64,000 nucleotides of DNA, from positions 248,001-312,000 of the forward strand of contig MEPP01000021.1 in NCBI GenBank assembly GCA_001769855.1. Reading direction: 5' to 3'. Below the pieces are notes generated by a model. The model was not told the DNA's origin. It searched no databases and saw nothing but the letters and a program-made list of their open reading frames with translations. Below are positions 35,429 to 42,886 of this stretch, one piece after another. This stretch comes from Bdellovibrionales bacterium GWA2_49_15 (lineage in GTDB: Bacteria; Bdellovibrionota; Bacteriovoracia; Bacteriovoracales; Bacteriovoracaceae). Positions within the stretch are counted from its first letter, which is position 1, and each line of letters starts with the position of its first letter. The position numbers were made by a program, and so were the translations under genes.

Positions 35429-36805
35429 ATGCGTAACGTGGCAACAAATCTTTCACCCGATATCCTAGGACTCCTACTTCAGAGTAGCAGTGCGTCCCGC
35501 GCTAAGGCAGGACAGTCGACCTCGGGACTTGAGGCCCTCCTTGAAAATGGCGGGAATGAGGGTCAGGATCAGGCCACCGGTGAAGGTTTTGAGGACATTC
35601 TTTCGATGCTCACGTTTGGTCAAGGCGAGACTCCTCAAGTAAGTGAAGACATGGCGGCGGCCCCCAAGTCATCAGATGATGGTCTGTCAGAGCTGCTGGC
35701 GTCTCTCAATCTTCAACCAGCAAAAGTCCCGACACAGACACAGACACAAATAAATAGCTCTTCGCAGAACACCCAGAAAAATGCGAAATTTGCTGAACGT
35801 GAAATTCCGTCCGCCCCCCAAGCTCCTAACTTGGATTTGCAATCAATTCTTGCGAAGGCAAGGCCGAAGGTTGCCATGGCGAAGTCGGGACAGGCCGAGG
35901 CCGCCGTGAACCAGCTGACAGCTATGCCCACCGAAGAAGACGCCATGGAGATGAGTCTTTTCAAACGCGATGTGGAACAATCATCCATCGTGCCGGGTAA
36001 ACTTACTCCGAAAACTAAAGGGCTTTTAACCGGTGGCGATTTTGTTGGTTTGAAGAATGGCTTCGAGCAAAACCAATTAGAGACAGTTGGTCAAAGTGCT
36101 CTGGACATGAAGAGGCCGATTCCCGCATCATATCAAGCTGAGCAAAGTAAAATGATGAATAACTTGGCCACAAAAAAGCAATCCGGAGTCGATGAAGGTT
36201 CTTCGCTCTTTACGAGCAAAGCTTCAGAACTGCCGTTGGCTTCGAGTGCCGTTTTTGAAAAAGAAGCGAATACCCAGCGCTTCGAGAATGCTCTGAAGAC
36301 CGTGAATATGAAGGGACACGCAGATTTGAAGACCGGAGCTGGACCTGATACCAAAGTTCAGGACGTCATGGGAAAAATTAGTGATTATATCGTCCAGGCA
36401 AAATTTGATAAAAATAACTCCCTTGATGTCACTTTACGACACAATGAAATTGGACAATTCCAAATGAAGGTGAGTAAGGCCGCGAGTGGTTCCGGCCTTG
36501 ATATTATGATTCGCCCGCATTCGACAGAGTCGCAGCGATTCTTCGCTGACAATCAGCAGTCTCTTGTAAAAGGGTTGGGTGAGTCTGGTCTTAAGATTGT
36601 TGACTTTAAGGTCAGCTCTCCGCTCTCAGGGAGTCAAGTCTTCAGTGAGAGCAAGCCAGATAATTCAAACAGTCAGTTCGCCGGGGCACGCCAAAATTCG
36701 CAAAATTTTCAATCGCCTTCAAACAACGATGAACAGCACGATAGCCAGCGGCGAAGACAGTTGTGGGAACAAGCAAGAGAGAGGTTAGAGACACAATATG
36801 CCTGA
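35429..36805 (+). CDS. fliK: Flagellar hook-length control protein FliK
   Basis: A 458-residue protein with a long, low-complexity Ser/Gln/Ala-rich N-terminal part (residues 1-300, acting as the molecular ruler) and a conserved C-terminal domain at about 310-400: LDVTLRHNEIGQFQMKVS, IMIRPHSTESQRFFADNQQSL, LGESGLKIVDFKVSS, matching the LRLHPEELG-type substrate-switch domain. The end is a polar, Gln/Asn-rich tail. It follows the MotE-like gene by five bases and overlaps flgD by eight. The hydrophilic, weakly conserved N-terminus is expected for this family. Confidence 0.88.
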   Translation: MRNVATNLSPDILGLLLQSSSASRAKAGQSTSGLEALLENGGNEGQDQATGEGFEDILSMLTFGQGETPQVSEDMAAAPKSSDDGLSELLASLNLQPAKVPTQTQTQINSSSQNTQKNAKFAEREIPSAPQAPNLDLQSILAKARPKVAMAKSGQAEAAVNQLTAMPTEEDAMEMSLFKRDVEQSSIVPGKLTPKTKGLLTGGDFVGLKNGFEQNQLETVGQSALDMKRPIPASYQAEQSKMMNNLATKKQSGVDEGSSLFTSKASELPLASSAVFEKEANTQRFENALKTVNMKGHADLKTGAGPDTKVQDVMGKISDYIVQAKFDKNNSLDVTLRHNEIGQFQMKVSKAASGSGLDIMIRPHSTESQRFFADNQQSLVKGLGESGLKIVDFKVSSPLSGSQVFSESKPDNSNSQFAGARQNSQNFQSPSNNDEQHDSQRRRQLWEQARERLETQYA

Positions 36806-37652
36806 AATCGGACGGGCCAATTCTGAGACTCCCAATCCCTTCGCCGAGGTCGGTATGGCCCCTCGTCGTGCGGCATCCGGGAAGAATGACAACAGCGCCG
36901 TAGGCGATGAGCTGAATGCCATGGCCGGAAATAAAGTTCAGAAAGGCGTCAAGTTTGTTGACGGAAAAAAGCATAATCAGTTAGGTCAAAATGAGTTTAT
37001 GAAATTGTTAACGGTTCAGCTGGCAAATCAGGACCCGATGAATCCGGTTGATCAGAAAAAACTGAGTGGTGATCTTGCTCAATTTTCACAGCTTGAGCAG
37101 CTCACCAACATGAATAGCAAGTTGGACAAGCTGGGAACCAACGCTTCCCCAGAGCTTAAATATTACGGTGCAAGTTTTCTTGGTAAGAAAGTTGCGACAA
37201 AAGGGACTACGATCGACTATAAGGGCGAGGGGAATCCCATCAGAATTCCATTTGAATTGCCCCAGGTTGGTAAGAATGTGATCGCGCGGATTTCGGATGA
37301 AAAAGGCCAAGTGATCGGAGAAATCCCGGCCCAAAATCTTCCGGCAGGACCTAATAATTTGACCTGGAGCGGGCAGGCCTTAGATGGGCAGGATGCTGGA
37401 AAAGGAATGTATAAAGTTTCCGTTCTCGCCTTTGACGAGATGGGAAATAAGATTGATGCGAAAACAAAAACAGAAGGCGTCGTAACGGGTGTGAATTTCG
37501 AAGATGGGGAAACGATTTTAGAAGTTGATTCCAATCGGAGAGTTTTTCTGAGAGATGTTGAAAGTTTCAGCCTCGGAGATGCCATTAAAATGCCTGTCAA
37601 TAAGGCGATGGCCCAAAAATATGCCGGAGCAGAGGAGTCTGTGAAGCCATGA
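36798..37652 (+). CDS. flgD: Flagellar hook-capping protein FlgD
   Basis: FlgD caps the growing hook. The diagnostic N-terminal motif is present at residues 65-105: NEFMKLLTVQLANQDPMNPVDQKKL, DLAQFSQLEQLTNMNSKLD. It is followed by the tudor/fibronectin-like pair (FLGKKVATKGTTIDYKGEG; GPNNLTWSGQALDGQDAGKGMYKVSVLAFD). The first 60 residues are a charged, poorly conserved extension. It overlaps fliK by eight bases and the next gene by four, so the three are translationally coupled. 284 residues is a little longer than the E. coli protein. Confidence 0.95.
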   Translation: MPEIGRANSETPNPFAEVGMAPRRAASGKNDNSAVGDELNAMAGNKVQKGVKFVDGKKHNQLGQNEFMKLLTVQLANQDPMNPVDQKKLSGDLAQFSQLEQLTNMNSKLDKLGTNASPELKYYGASFLGKKVATKGTTIDYKGEGNPIRIPFELPQVGKNVIARISDEKGQVIGEIPAQNLPAGPNNLTWSGQALDGQDAGKGMYKVSVLAFDEMGNKIDAKTKTEGVVTGVNFEDGETILEVDSNRRVFLRDVESFSLGDAIKMPVNKAMAQKYAGAEESVKP

Positions 37653-38113
37653 GTACGATTCGCCCAGACGTACCGCAGCTAAAGGCCTTGAAGGCCTATG
37701 GACAGGATGTCCCGAGTGCCGGCGTGAGCAGGATGCGGTCGCCGGCCTATGGGGCCGCTTCAGGTACGCCGGCGACTTCGCCTGAGGTGGCGCGCGAGAG
37801 TGGCAAAGAATTTAGATCGGCACTCCAGGAAATTTTGCAGGGGGAAGCCAATAATGTCGGAATGAAGCTATCCGGACATGCCGCCAAAAGAATGGAAGAA
37901 CGACAGCTCGATATGGATACGAACGAATTTTTTAAATTGCGATCGGCACTTGATCAATTAAAGAAAAAAGGAGGCAACAACTCATTGGTGGTCACGAATA
38001 AGGCCGCCTATATAGTGGATGTGGGTAATGACACGATTGTTACGGCCATTGATAAGGAAAGCATGGCCGAGAATGTCTTTACCAAAATTGATTCGACACT
38101 TTTTATTAATTAA
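37649..38113 (+). CDS. Flagellar operon protein of the TIGR02530 type
   Basis: A 154-residue protein whose last 90 residues match the small 'flagellar operon protein' family found between flgD and flgE in many phyla: KLSGHAAKRMEERQLDM, SLVVTNKAAYIVDV, VITAIDKESMAENVF-type ending (here TIVTAIDKESMAENVFTKID). The first 55 residues form an Ala/Pro/Gly-rich extension not seen in short members. Its molecular role is not established; the position suggests hook assembly. It overlaps flgD by four bases. Confidence 0.88.
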   Translation: MSTIRPDVPQLKALKAYGQDVPSAGVSRMRSPAYGAASGTPATSPEVARESGKEFRSALQEILQGEANNVGMKLSGHAAKRMEERQLDMDTNEFFKLRSALDQLKKKGGNNSLVVTNKAAYIVDVGNDTIVTAIDKESMAENVFTKIDSTLFIN

Positions 38114-38114
38114 C

Positions 38115-38178
38115 GCTGAGAAACGGCTGGTCCGCCTGGAAGCCTTTTCCTAAGATCTTTTGTATCTTGGGACTCAGC
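38115..38178 (+). promoter_or_regulatory. Structured leader of flgE (possible three-way junction RNA)
   Basis: The 87-base gap before flgE can fold as a closed junction. Closing stem: GCTGAG (38115-38120) with CTCAGC (38173-38178). Inside it, a weak hairpin GGCT (38125-38128)/AGCC (38141-38144), and a stronger eight-pair hairpin CCTAAGAT (38149-38156)/ATCTTGGG (38164-38171) with a seven-base loop and one wobble. The AGGAGGG ribosome site of flgE starts 11 bases later at 38189. No T-run follows, so it is not a terminator. An RNA control element or RNase target that tunes hook synthesis is possible. Confidence 0.4.
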
Positions 38179-38200
38179 AAAGATGTCTAGGAGGGACAGT

Positions 38201-39481
38201 ATGAGTATTTTACGCTCTTTTAACATTGGTGTTTCCGGTCTGCGCGCAGCTGGTAGTGGAATGGGAGTTATCGGTGATAACATCTCAAACGCAGGCACTA
38301 ATGGTTTCAAGTCATCCCGCGCCGAATTTCAAGATGTCTTGGCAACTTCCCTAAAAGGAATTGACGGCGGTGACCAAATGGGTGCTGGCGTAAGACTTGC
38401 CCACATTAAACCTGTTATGTCTCAAGGTGACGTCACCCGTACCGAAAGTATTACTGACTTGGCCATCAATGGGAACGGTTTTTTTCTCGTCGATGCCGGT
38501 TTTGGTCGTGGCTACACCCGTGATGGTTCTTTGAACTTTGATAAAGATGGAAGATTGGTCACGGGCGATAGCTTTCCCGTTCTGGGTTTTGGTGCCGATG
38601 CCAAGGGCAAGATCACCAATAAAATAGAGCCGATAAAGTTGGGCAATACCACCATCAATGCCAAGGCGACTGAAGAAGTTGTTCTGAGCATGAATCTTGA
38701 TTCTCGAGAAAATGTTGAAAAGTTTGATATCACGAATGCTGAGAAAACCGCCAACTACTCCAGTACCATGACCGTGTATGACAATATTGGTACCGCTCGT
38801 TTGATCACTCTTTATTACAATAAAGGTGAAAACAATGTGTGGGAATATCATGCTGTTGCCGATGGTAAAGATACCCAAGGCGGGAAAGAAGGTCAGTTGT
38901 ACGAGATGGCCACCGGTAAATTGGTTTTCAATGATAAAGGACTTTTGCAGGAAGAGGTGGAAGGCAAGAATGCCTTTAACTTCAACAAAGGTGCCTCTCA
39001 AGGTCAGAAAATCAAATTCGACTGGGGTAAATCAATTAAAGAAGGCGGCGAAGGGATGGATGCTTCGACCCAGTTTGGTTCGAAATCCACAGTGGCCCGA
39101 CATACGCAGAATGGTCATACCGCTGCGACTCTTACTTCTCTTTCATTCAATGACAGCGGTATTCTCACTGCGGTCTATGATAATGGGGAGAGCCGCGACA
39201 TTGCCCAAATTGCCGTTGGAAAATTTGAAAACAATGAAGGGCTTTTTAAGGTGGGTAAAAACCTCTTTAAAGAAAGTAAACTCTCTGGCCAGGCCGCCAT
39301 TGGAAAACCAGGCGAAGGTGGCCGCGGGGAAGTCCTTTCAAAATCCCTCGAACTTTCTAACGTGGACTTGGCCGCTGAGTTCGTGGCCATGATGGGTGCT
39401 CAGAGAAACTTCACCGCCAATGCGAAGACCTTAACGGCCGCGGATCAGATGCTGCAAGATGTTCTGGGAATTAAACGATAA
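38201..39481 (+). CDS. flgE: Flagellar hook protein FlgE
   Basis: The hook subunit, exported and assembled under the FlgD cap. 426 residues from the ATG at 38201, which has AGGAGGG ending five bases upstream; an earlier in-frame ATG at 38183 has no site. The N-terminal rod/hook motif is SGLRAAGSGMGVIGDNISNAGTNGFKSSRAEF, then an SITDLAINGNGFFLV segment (FlgE/F/G signature) and GYTRDGSLNFDKDG. The C-terminus has LELSNVDLAAEFVAMMGAQRNFTANAKTLTAADQMLQDVLGIKR, all typical. The middle is variable and surface exposed. A strong terminator follows after 25 bases and closes the operon. Confidence 0.96.
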   Translation: MSILRSFNIGVSGLRAAGSGMGVIGDNISNAGTNGFKSSRAEFQDVLATSLKGIDGGDQMGAGVRLAHIKPVMSQGDVTRTESITDLAINGNGFFLVDAGFGRGYTRDGSLNFDKDGRLVTGDSFPVLGFGADAKGKITNKIEPIKLGNTTINAKATEEVVLSMNLDSRENVEKFDITNAEKTANYSSTMTVYDNIGTARLITLYYNKGENNVWEYHAVADGKDTQGGKEGQLYEMATGKLVFNDKGLLQEEVEGKNAFNFNKGASQGQKIKFDWGKSIKEGGEGMDASTQFGSKSTVARHTQNGHTAATLTSLSFNDSGILTAVYDNGESRDIAQIAVGKFENNEGLFKVGKNLFKESKLSGQAAIGKPGEGGRGEVLSKSLELSNVDLAAEFVAMMGAQRNFTANAKTLTAADQMLQDVLGIKR

Positions 39482-39506
39482 TAAGCGAGACTAGTTTCTA
39501 ATGGAG

Positions 39507-39535
39507 GAGGCCCCAATTTTTGGGGCCTCTTTTTT
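39507..39535 (+). terminator. Rho-independent terminator of the flagellar operon
   Basis: Perfect eight-pair stem GAGGCCCC (39507-39514)/GGGGCCTC (39522-39529) with a seven-base loop AATTTTT, followed by a run of six T residues. It lies 25 bases after the flgE stop. Read on the other strand it lacks a T-run, so it serves only the plus-strand flagellar transcripts. Confidence 0.92.
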
Positions 39536-39540
39536 ATTTA

Positions 39541-39771
39541 TTATCCGTCTCGGCCAATTGCAAGAACCGGACAAATATCAAAGGCCCGCATACATTCATC
39601 AATTTCCTGGGGATTGGTGGGCTGCTTAAAGACATAGGCGTAGCCGCCAATCTTGTTCATCACGAAGAAACGAGGTGCTTCCACGATGCACGCATCACAG
39701 GCAATACACTGGTCATCAACATAGAAGACTCCAGGTATATTGTCTGGCCCTCGATTGTTTTTGTCAGCCAA
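39541..39771 (-). CDS. Small single-cluster ferredoxin
   Basis: A 76-residue protein with cysteines in CIACDACIVEAP and, near the end, CMRAFDICPVLAIG. The CxxCxxC plus CP arrangement supports one [4Fe-4S] (or [3Fe-4S]) cluster of the low-potential ferredoxin type, and VDDQCIACDACIVEAPRFF is a typical opening. The gene is monocistronic or coupled with ppiD, which lies upstream on the same strand with a 14-base gap. Its redox partner cannot be told from this window. Confidence 0.85.
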   Translation of the reverse strand: MADKNNRGPDNIPGVFYVDDQCIACDACIVEAPRFFVMNKIGGYAYVFKQPTNPQEIDECMRAFDICPVLAIGRDG

Positions 39772-39785
39772 GTGGGAACCTCTGC

Positions 39786-41291
39786 CTAAGAGGCAAAATC
39801 GTTGCGGTACATTTTGACCTTAACACTGTCCTCGAGGGATTTGATTATATCTTGCCCGAGCTTACGTGAGACTTGGCCGTTTATTTTTTCGATCTCTTCT
39901 TCTTTTCGAATAGTATGGGTTTCCTTGTCTTTCGCCGTTAACTCGCTCTTTTTTACCGCAATGGTCGATAAGGTATCTGCGAAGACAAAAATCCCTTTCT
40001 CCCCCTCGCCGGAAAATACTTGCTGAACTTGGGCAGGGGTAAGTTTGATCTGACCTAGAGACCCGTCAAGGCGATTCACAATCACGTCCGAGAGATGAGT
40101 CAATTCATACTTTTTAATCAAGGCAGCCAATTCTGGAGATTTTTTGTTCGCCAAAAGATTTTTAACTTGCTGAGAAAGTGTCGCGATCAGTTGATCTAAC
40201 TCTTTGGTTTTCTCTCCTTGCAAAAGTTCCCGTGCCAGTTCTTCTTGGTGTTCTTTTAGAAGGGCTTCTTTGCCAGCTCGATGAGCTTCCACCAGGATGA
40301 TGTGGACCCCATAAGATGTTTTGATGGGTTCAGAAATCGTATTTGGTTTTAACTCAAAAGCGACTTTTTCAAATTCTGGAACCATCTGGCCGCGCTCAAA
40401 CCAATCCAGGGCCCCACCTTTCCCCTTGCCTGAAGGATCTTCGGTCTTTTTGTCAGCTAATTTAGCAAAGTTTGCGAGGGTGAGTTCCTTTCTCAGGGCC
40501 GCCGCCTCTTTTTCAAGCTCTTCAATTTTTTTCTTGCTTCCTTGGGTGGTTAAAAGGATATGTCGGCCTTTAACGGCTTCAGCCAAATCGAGGGATTTTT
40601 TGCGAGAGCCAAAGAGATTCTTGATACGTTCCATATTCGTCGGCTGGGCCACAAATTTATCCACTTCACTCTTTGTCACATCGACAAATTTGGTCAGGTT
40701 ACGTCTATTTAATTGAATTGCATCCAGCTTGGTGATTTCTGATTTGTACTTGATGATATCGGCGATGTAAGAGTCAGAGAGGGGGTAGGATGAGATAAGG
40801 TCTTGGGCATTTTGGGCCTTTATCTGATCAGTTATATCTTCTTCAAAATCCGCAGGAGTAATTCTGGCATTGGCCAAAATCGCTTTATATCGTTGGATAT
40901 CAAACTCGCCGTTGGTTTTAAAATATTCCAACTCTTTTACCTTAGCTTTAATCTGCTCAGGAGCGGGTGTAATGCCCATGCGCTCGGCGAAATTGATAAA
41001 TAGCCGCCGGCTCACCAACGACTTCATGGTGTTTTCCCTGATCCCAAAGTTCCGAATCTGCTCCTCGGTCAGGGCATTTCCTCCTGACATGTAATTGGAA
41101 TAGAACTGCACCTGGCGCTCATATTCTTGCTGATACTCTCGGATTTTAATGGCATGTTTGCCAACCTTGGCAACCGTGTCCGGAGTGCCTTTCATGGAGT
41201 CATACCCGGTAAACATAAATGAAATAATAATCAGACCGATCAGGCCGGACACGAGAATACTGGAAGTTTTGTGTTGGAACGACTCTTTCAT
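39786..41291 (-). CDS. ppiD: PpiD/SurA-like peptidyl-prolyl isomerase, membrane anchored
   Basis: About 501 residues with one N-terminal membrane helix (TSSILVSGLIGLIIISFMFTG), a SurA-N-like helical chaperone domain (residues 45-200) and a parvulin rotamase domain at about 240-340 (GRHILLTTQG, LAKLADKKTEDPSGKGKGGALDWFERGQMVPEFEKVAF, IKTSYGVHIILVEAH). This is the PpiD layout: a periplasmic foldase facing the Sec translocon exit. The ATG at 41291 is chosen since GAGG sits about six bases upstream; an in-frame TTG at 41303 is weaker. The C-terminal 150 residues are helical and charged. It precedes the ferredoxin gene. Confidence 0.88.
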   Translation of the reverse strand: MKESFQHKTSSILVSGLIGLIIISFMFTGYDSMKGTPDTVAKVGKHAIKIREYQQEYERQVQFYSNYMSGGNALTEEQIRNFGIRENTMKSLVSRRLFINFAERMGITPAPEQIKAKVKELEYFKTNGEFDIQRYKAILANARITPADFEEDITDQIKAQNAQDLISSYPLSDSYIADIIKYKSEITKLDAIQLNRRNLTKFVDVTKSEVDKFVAQPTNMERIKNLFGSRKKSLDLAEAVKGRHILLTTQGSKKKIEELEKEAAALRKELTLANFAKLADKKTEDPSGKGKGGALDWFERGQMVPEFEKVAFELKPNTISEPIKTSYGVHIILVEAHRAGKEALLKEHQEELARELLQGEKTKELDQLIATLSQQVKNLLANKKSPELAALIKKYELTHLSDVIVNRLDGSLGQIKLTPAQVQQVFSGEGEKGIFVFADTLSTIAVKKSELTAKDKETHTIRKEEEIEKINGQVSRKLGQDIIKSLEDSVKVKMYRNDFAS

Positions 41292-41438
41292 GAAATCCCT
41301 CAATTTTTGGAGTAAACAGGGGGAATTATCCCTTGGCCGGATTTAAGAGTAAAGTTTCCCTTGAACTTAATTTGGCCATGACTAGTCGAAAACATAAAGA
41401 TTCGTTAACCTAAGATGGTATTGTTCGAAGGAGTCTCT

Positions 41439-42329
41439 TTGGCTTTGCATATTTTTCAAAATGAGGCCCAGCGCTATAAGGCCATTATTAACTGTGTCGT
41501 CTTGATTGCAGCACTTGTAGGTGTTTCGCAGCAGAGTGACACAGTAAGCCAGCAATCTGTCTTTGAAGAATTTTTGGCGGATACCTTGGCCCCTTTGCAG
41601 AAGGCGGTAAACTCCACTCACCACGCTGTGGTCACAGTCATTGAAGATTATGTGCTCAACATCAACGCTCGTCGTGACAATCGTCTTCTCACAGAGCGAA
41701 TCGGCGAATTACATCAGAAATTATTTGCCATGACCGAGCTGGAGCTGGAAAACAAACGTTTAAAATCTCTTCTGGCGTTTGGCGAGGAAATGCAAATTGG
41801 GCGAGTCTTGGCGCAGATTGTGGCCTGGGATGCCAATAGCGATTTTAAAGTCATGCGTGTTAACAAAGGGCTCAACGACGGTGTCAAACTTCAGGCGACC
41901 GTTGTTACTGCGGGGGGACTCGTTGGTTATGTCTACCGTCTCTCCCAGCACTACTCGGATATTTTAACCATTCTTGATTCTAATAATCGCGTTGACGGAA
42001 TTCTTCAAAGAACACGCTCCCATGGAATCGTAGAGGGAGTTTCGAAAGACAAATGCATGATGAAGTACGTGGCCAGAACCGAACCAGTTATTTTAAACGA
42101 CATCATCCTAACCTCGGGATTGGGAAATATTTATCCCAAAGGGATTAAGGTGGGCGTCGTTTCCAGGATTGAACGAGAAAGTTATGGAATCACCCAGGCG
42201 ATTGAGGTGACTCCGGCCGTTAACTTTAGCCAGCTGGAAGAGGTCATTATTTTAGTTGGCCCTGAAAATGAAACACGACATTTTGAGTGGGAGGCCCTCG
42301 ATGCCGCCGGATCTGAAAAGTATAAGTAG
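41439..42329 (+). CDS. mreC: Rod-shape-determining protein MreC
   Basis: MreC is a periplasmic scaffold that links MreB-guided synthesis to PBP2. The protein has an N-terminal membrane helix (AIINCVVLIAALVGVS), a coiled coil (residues 75-115: LLTERIGELHQKLFAMTELELENKRLKSLL) and the MreC beta domains (AQIVAWDANSDFKVMRVNKGLNDGV, VVTAGGLVGYV, ILTSGLGNIYPKGIKVGVV). I prefer the TTG at 41439, since AAGGAG lies five bases upstream; an ATG at 41415 has no good site. It opens mreC-mreD-mrdA-rodA; mreB is not in the window. Confidence 0.92.
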   Translation: MALHIFQNEAQRYKAIINCVVLIAALVGVSQQSDTVSQQSVFEEFLADTLAPLQKAVNSTHHAVVTVIEDYVLNINARRDNRLLTERIGELHQKLFAMTELELENKRLKSLLAFGEEMQIGRVLAQIVAWDANSDFKVMRVNKGLNDGVKLQATVVTAGGLVGYVYRLSQHYSDILTILDSNNRVDGILQRTRSHGIVEGVSKDKCMMKYVARTEPVILNDIILTSGLGNIYPKGIKVGVVSRIERESYGITQAIEVTPAVNFSQLEEVIILVGPENETRHFEWEALDAAGSEKYK

Positions 42330-42337
42330 GGGGAGTG

Positions 42338-42865
42338 ATGAAAGTTCAGTTGAAAGATTTGATCCCTGCCATGATGTGGACAATTATGCTCCTTGTTTTG
42401 GTGGAAATTTTTGGCACCGCCCTCTTTCCGGTGATTGGCGGGTATAAGTATCGTTTGCCTTTTAATATCCTCATCATCCTCTTTCTGGGGTTCAAATTGG
42501 AAACGCCATTTTTGGGGCTACTGATTTTAACCATCCAATGTGTCCATGCTCTCTTTTCGGTTGAGGGGTGGGCCATGGGCACCCTGGCCGGAGTTTCAGT
42601 GTGCCTGATCATCAGCTACCTTCGCGAGCTGATTCACTTCAATACGATCTGGATGACCATGTTGATTACCCAGCTTTTCCAGATAATATGGTTTGGCATC
42701 GTCTTCGGTCTTTTTTATATGAAAAATAATGATATGAATTTTTTAGTAGGGAGATTCTATCGTTTCATTCCCGAAAGCATTGTGATTTCCCTCTTGTCAC
42801 CATCGGTGTTTTATTTACTCGATCGCGTGTGGCATGCCAAAGATGAACGACTGCTGGATAGCTAG
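42338..42865 (+). CDS. mreD: Rod-shape-determining protein MreD
   Basis: A 175-residue integral membrane protein with five or six helices, beginning LKDLIPAMMWTIMLLVLVEIFG and containing YRLPFNILIILFLGF, LLGLLILTIQCVHAL and IPESIVISLLSPSVFYLL. MreD works with MreC and RodA in the elongasome. GGGGGAG precedes the ATG at 42338, and a GTG three bases earlier is also possible. It lies eight bases after mreC and 21 bases before mrdA, so identity rests on position as well as on the hydrophobic profile. Confidence 0.85.
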   Translation: MKVQLKDLIPAMMWTIMLLVLVEIFGTALFPVIGGYKYRLPFNILIILFLGFKLETPFLGLLILTIQCVHALFSVEGWAMGTLAGVSVCLIISYLRELIHFNTIWMTMLITQLFQIIWFGIVFGLFYMKNNDMNFLVGRFYRFIPESIVISLLSPSVFYLLDRVWHAKDERLLDS

Positions 42866-42886
42866 AGCAAGCCATGAGAGTAACTT

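Noticed and set aside
38149-38171. Terminator before flgE
   Set aside because: A stable hairpin but no following T-run, and flgE clearly belongs to the same gene series.
40321-40716. Plus-strand frame inside ppiD
   Set aside because: Shadow of the minus-strand ppiD coding sequence; low-complexity Ser/Phe-rich product.
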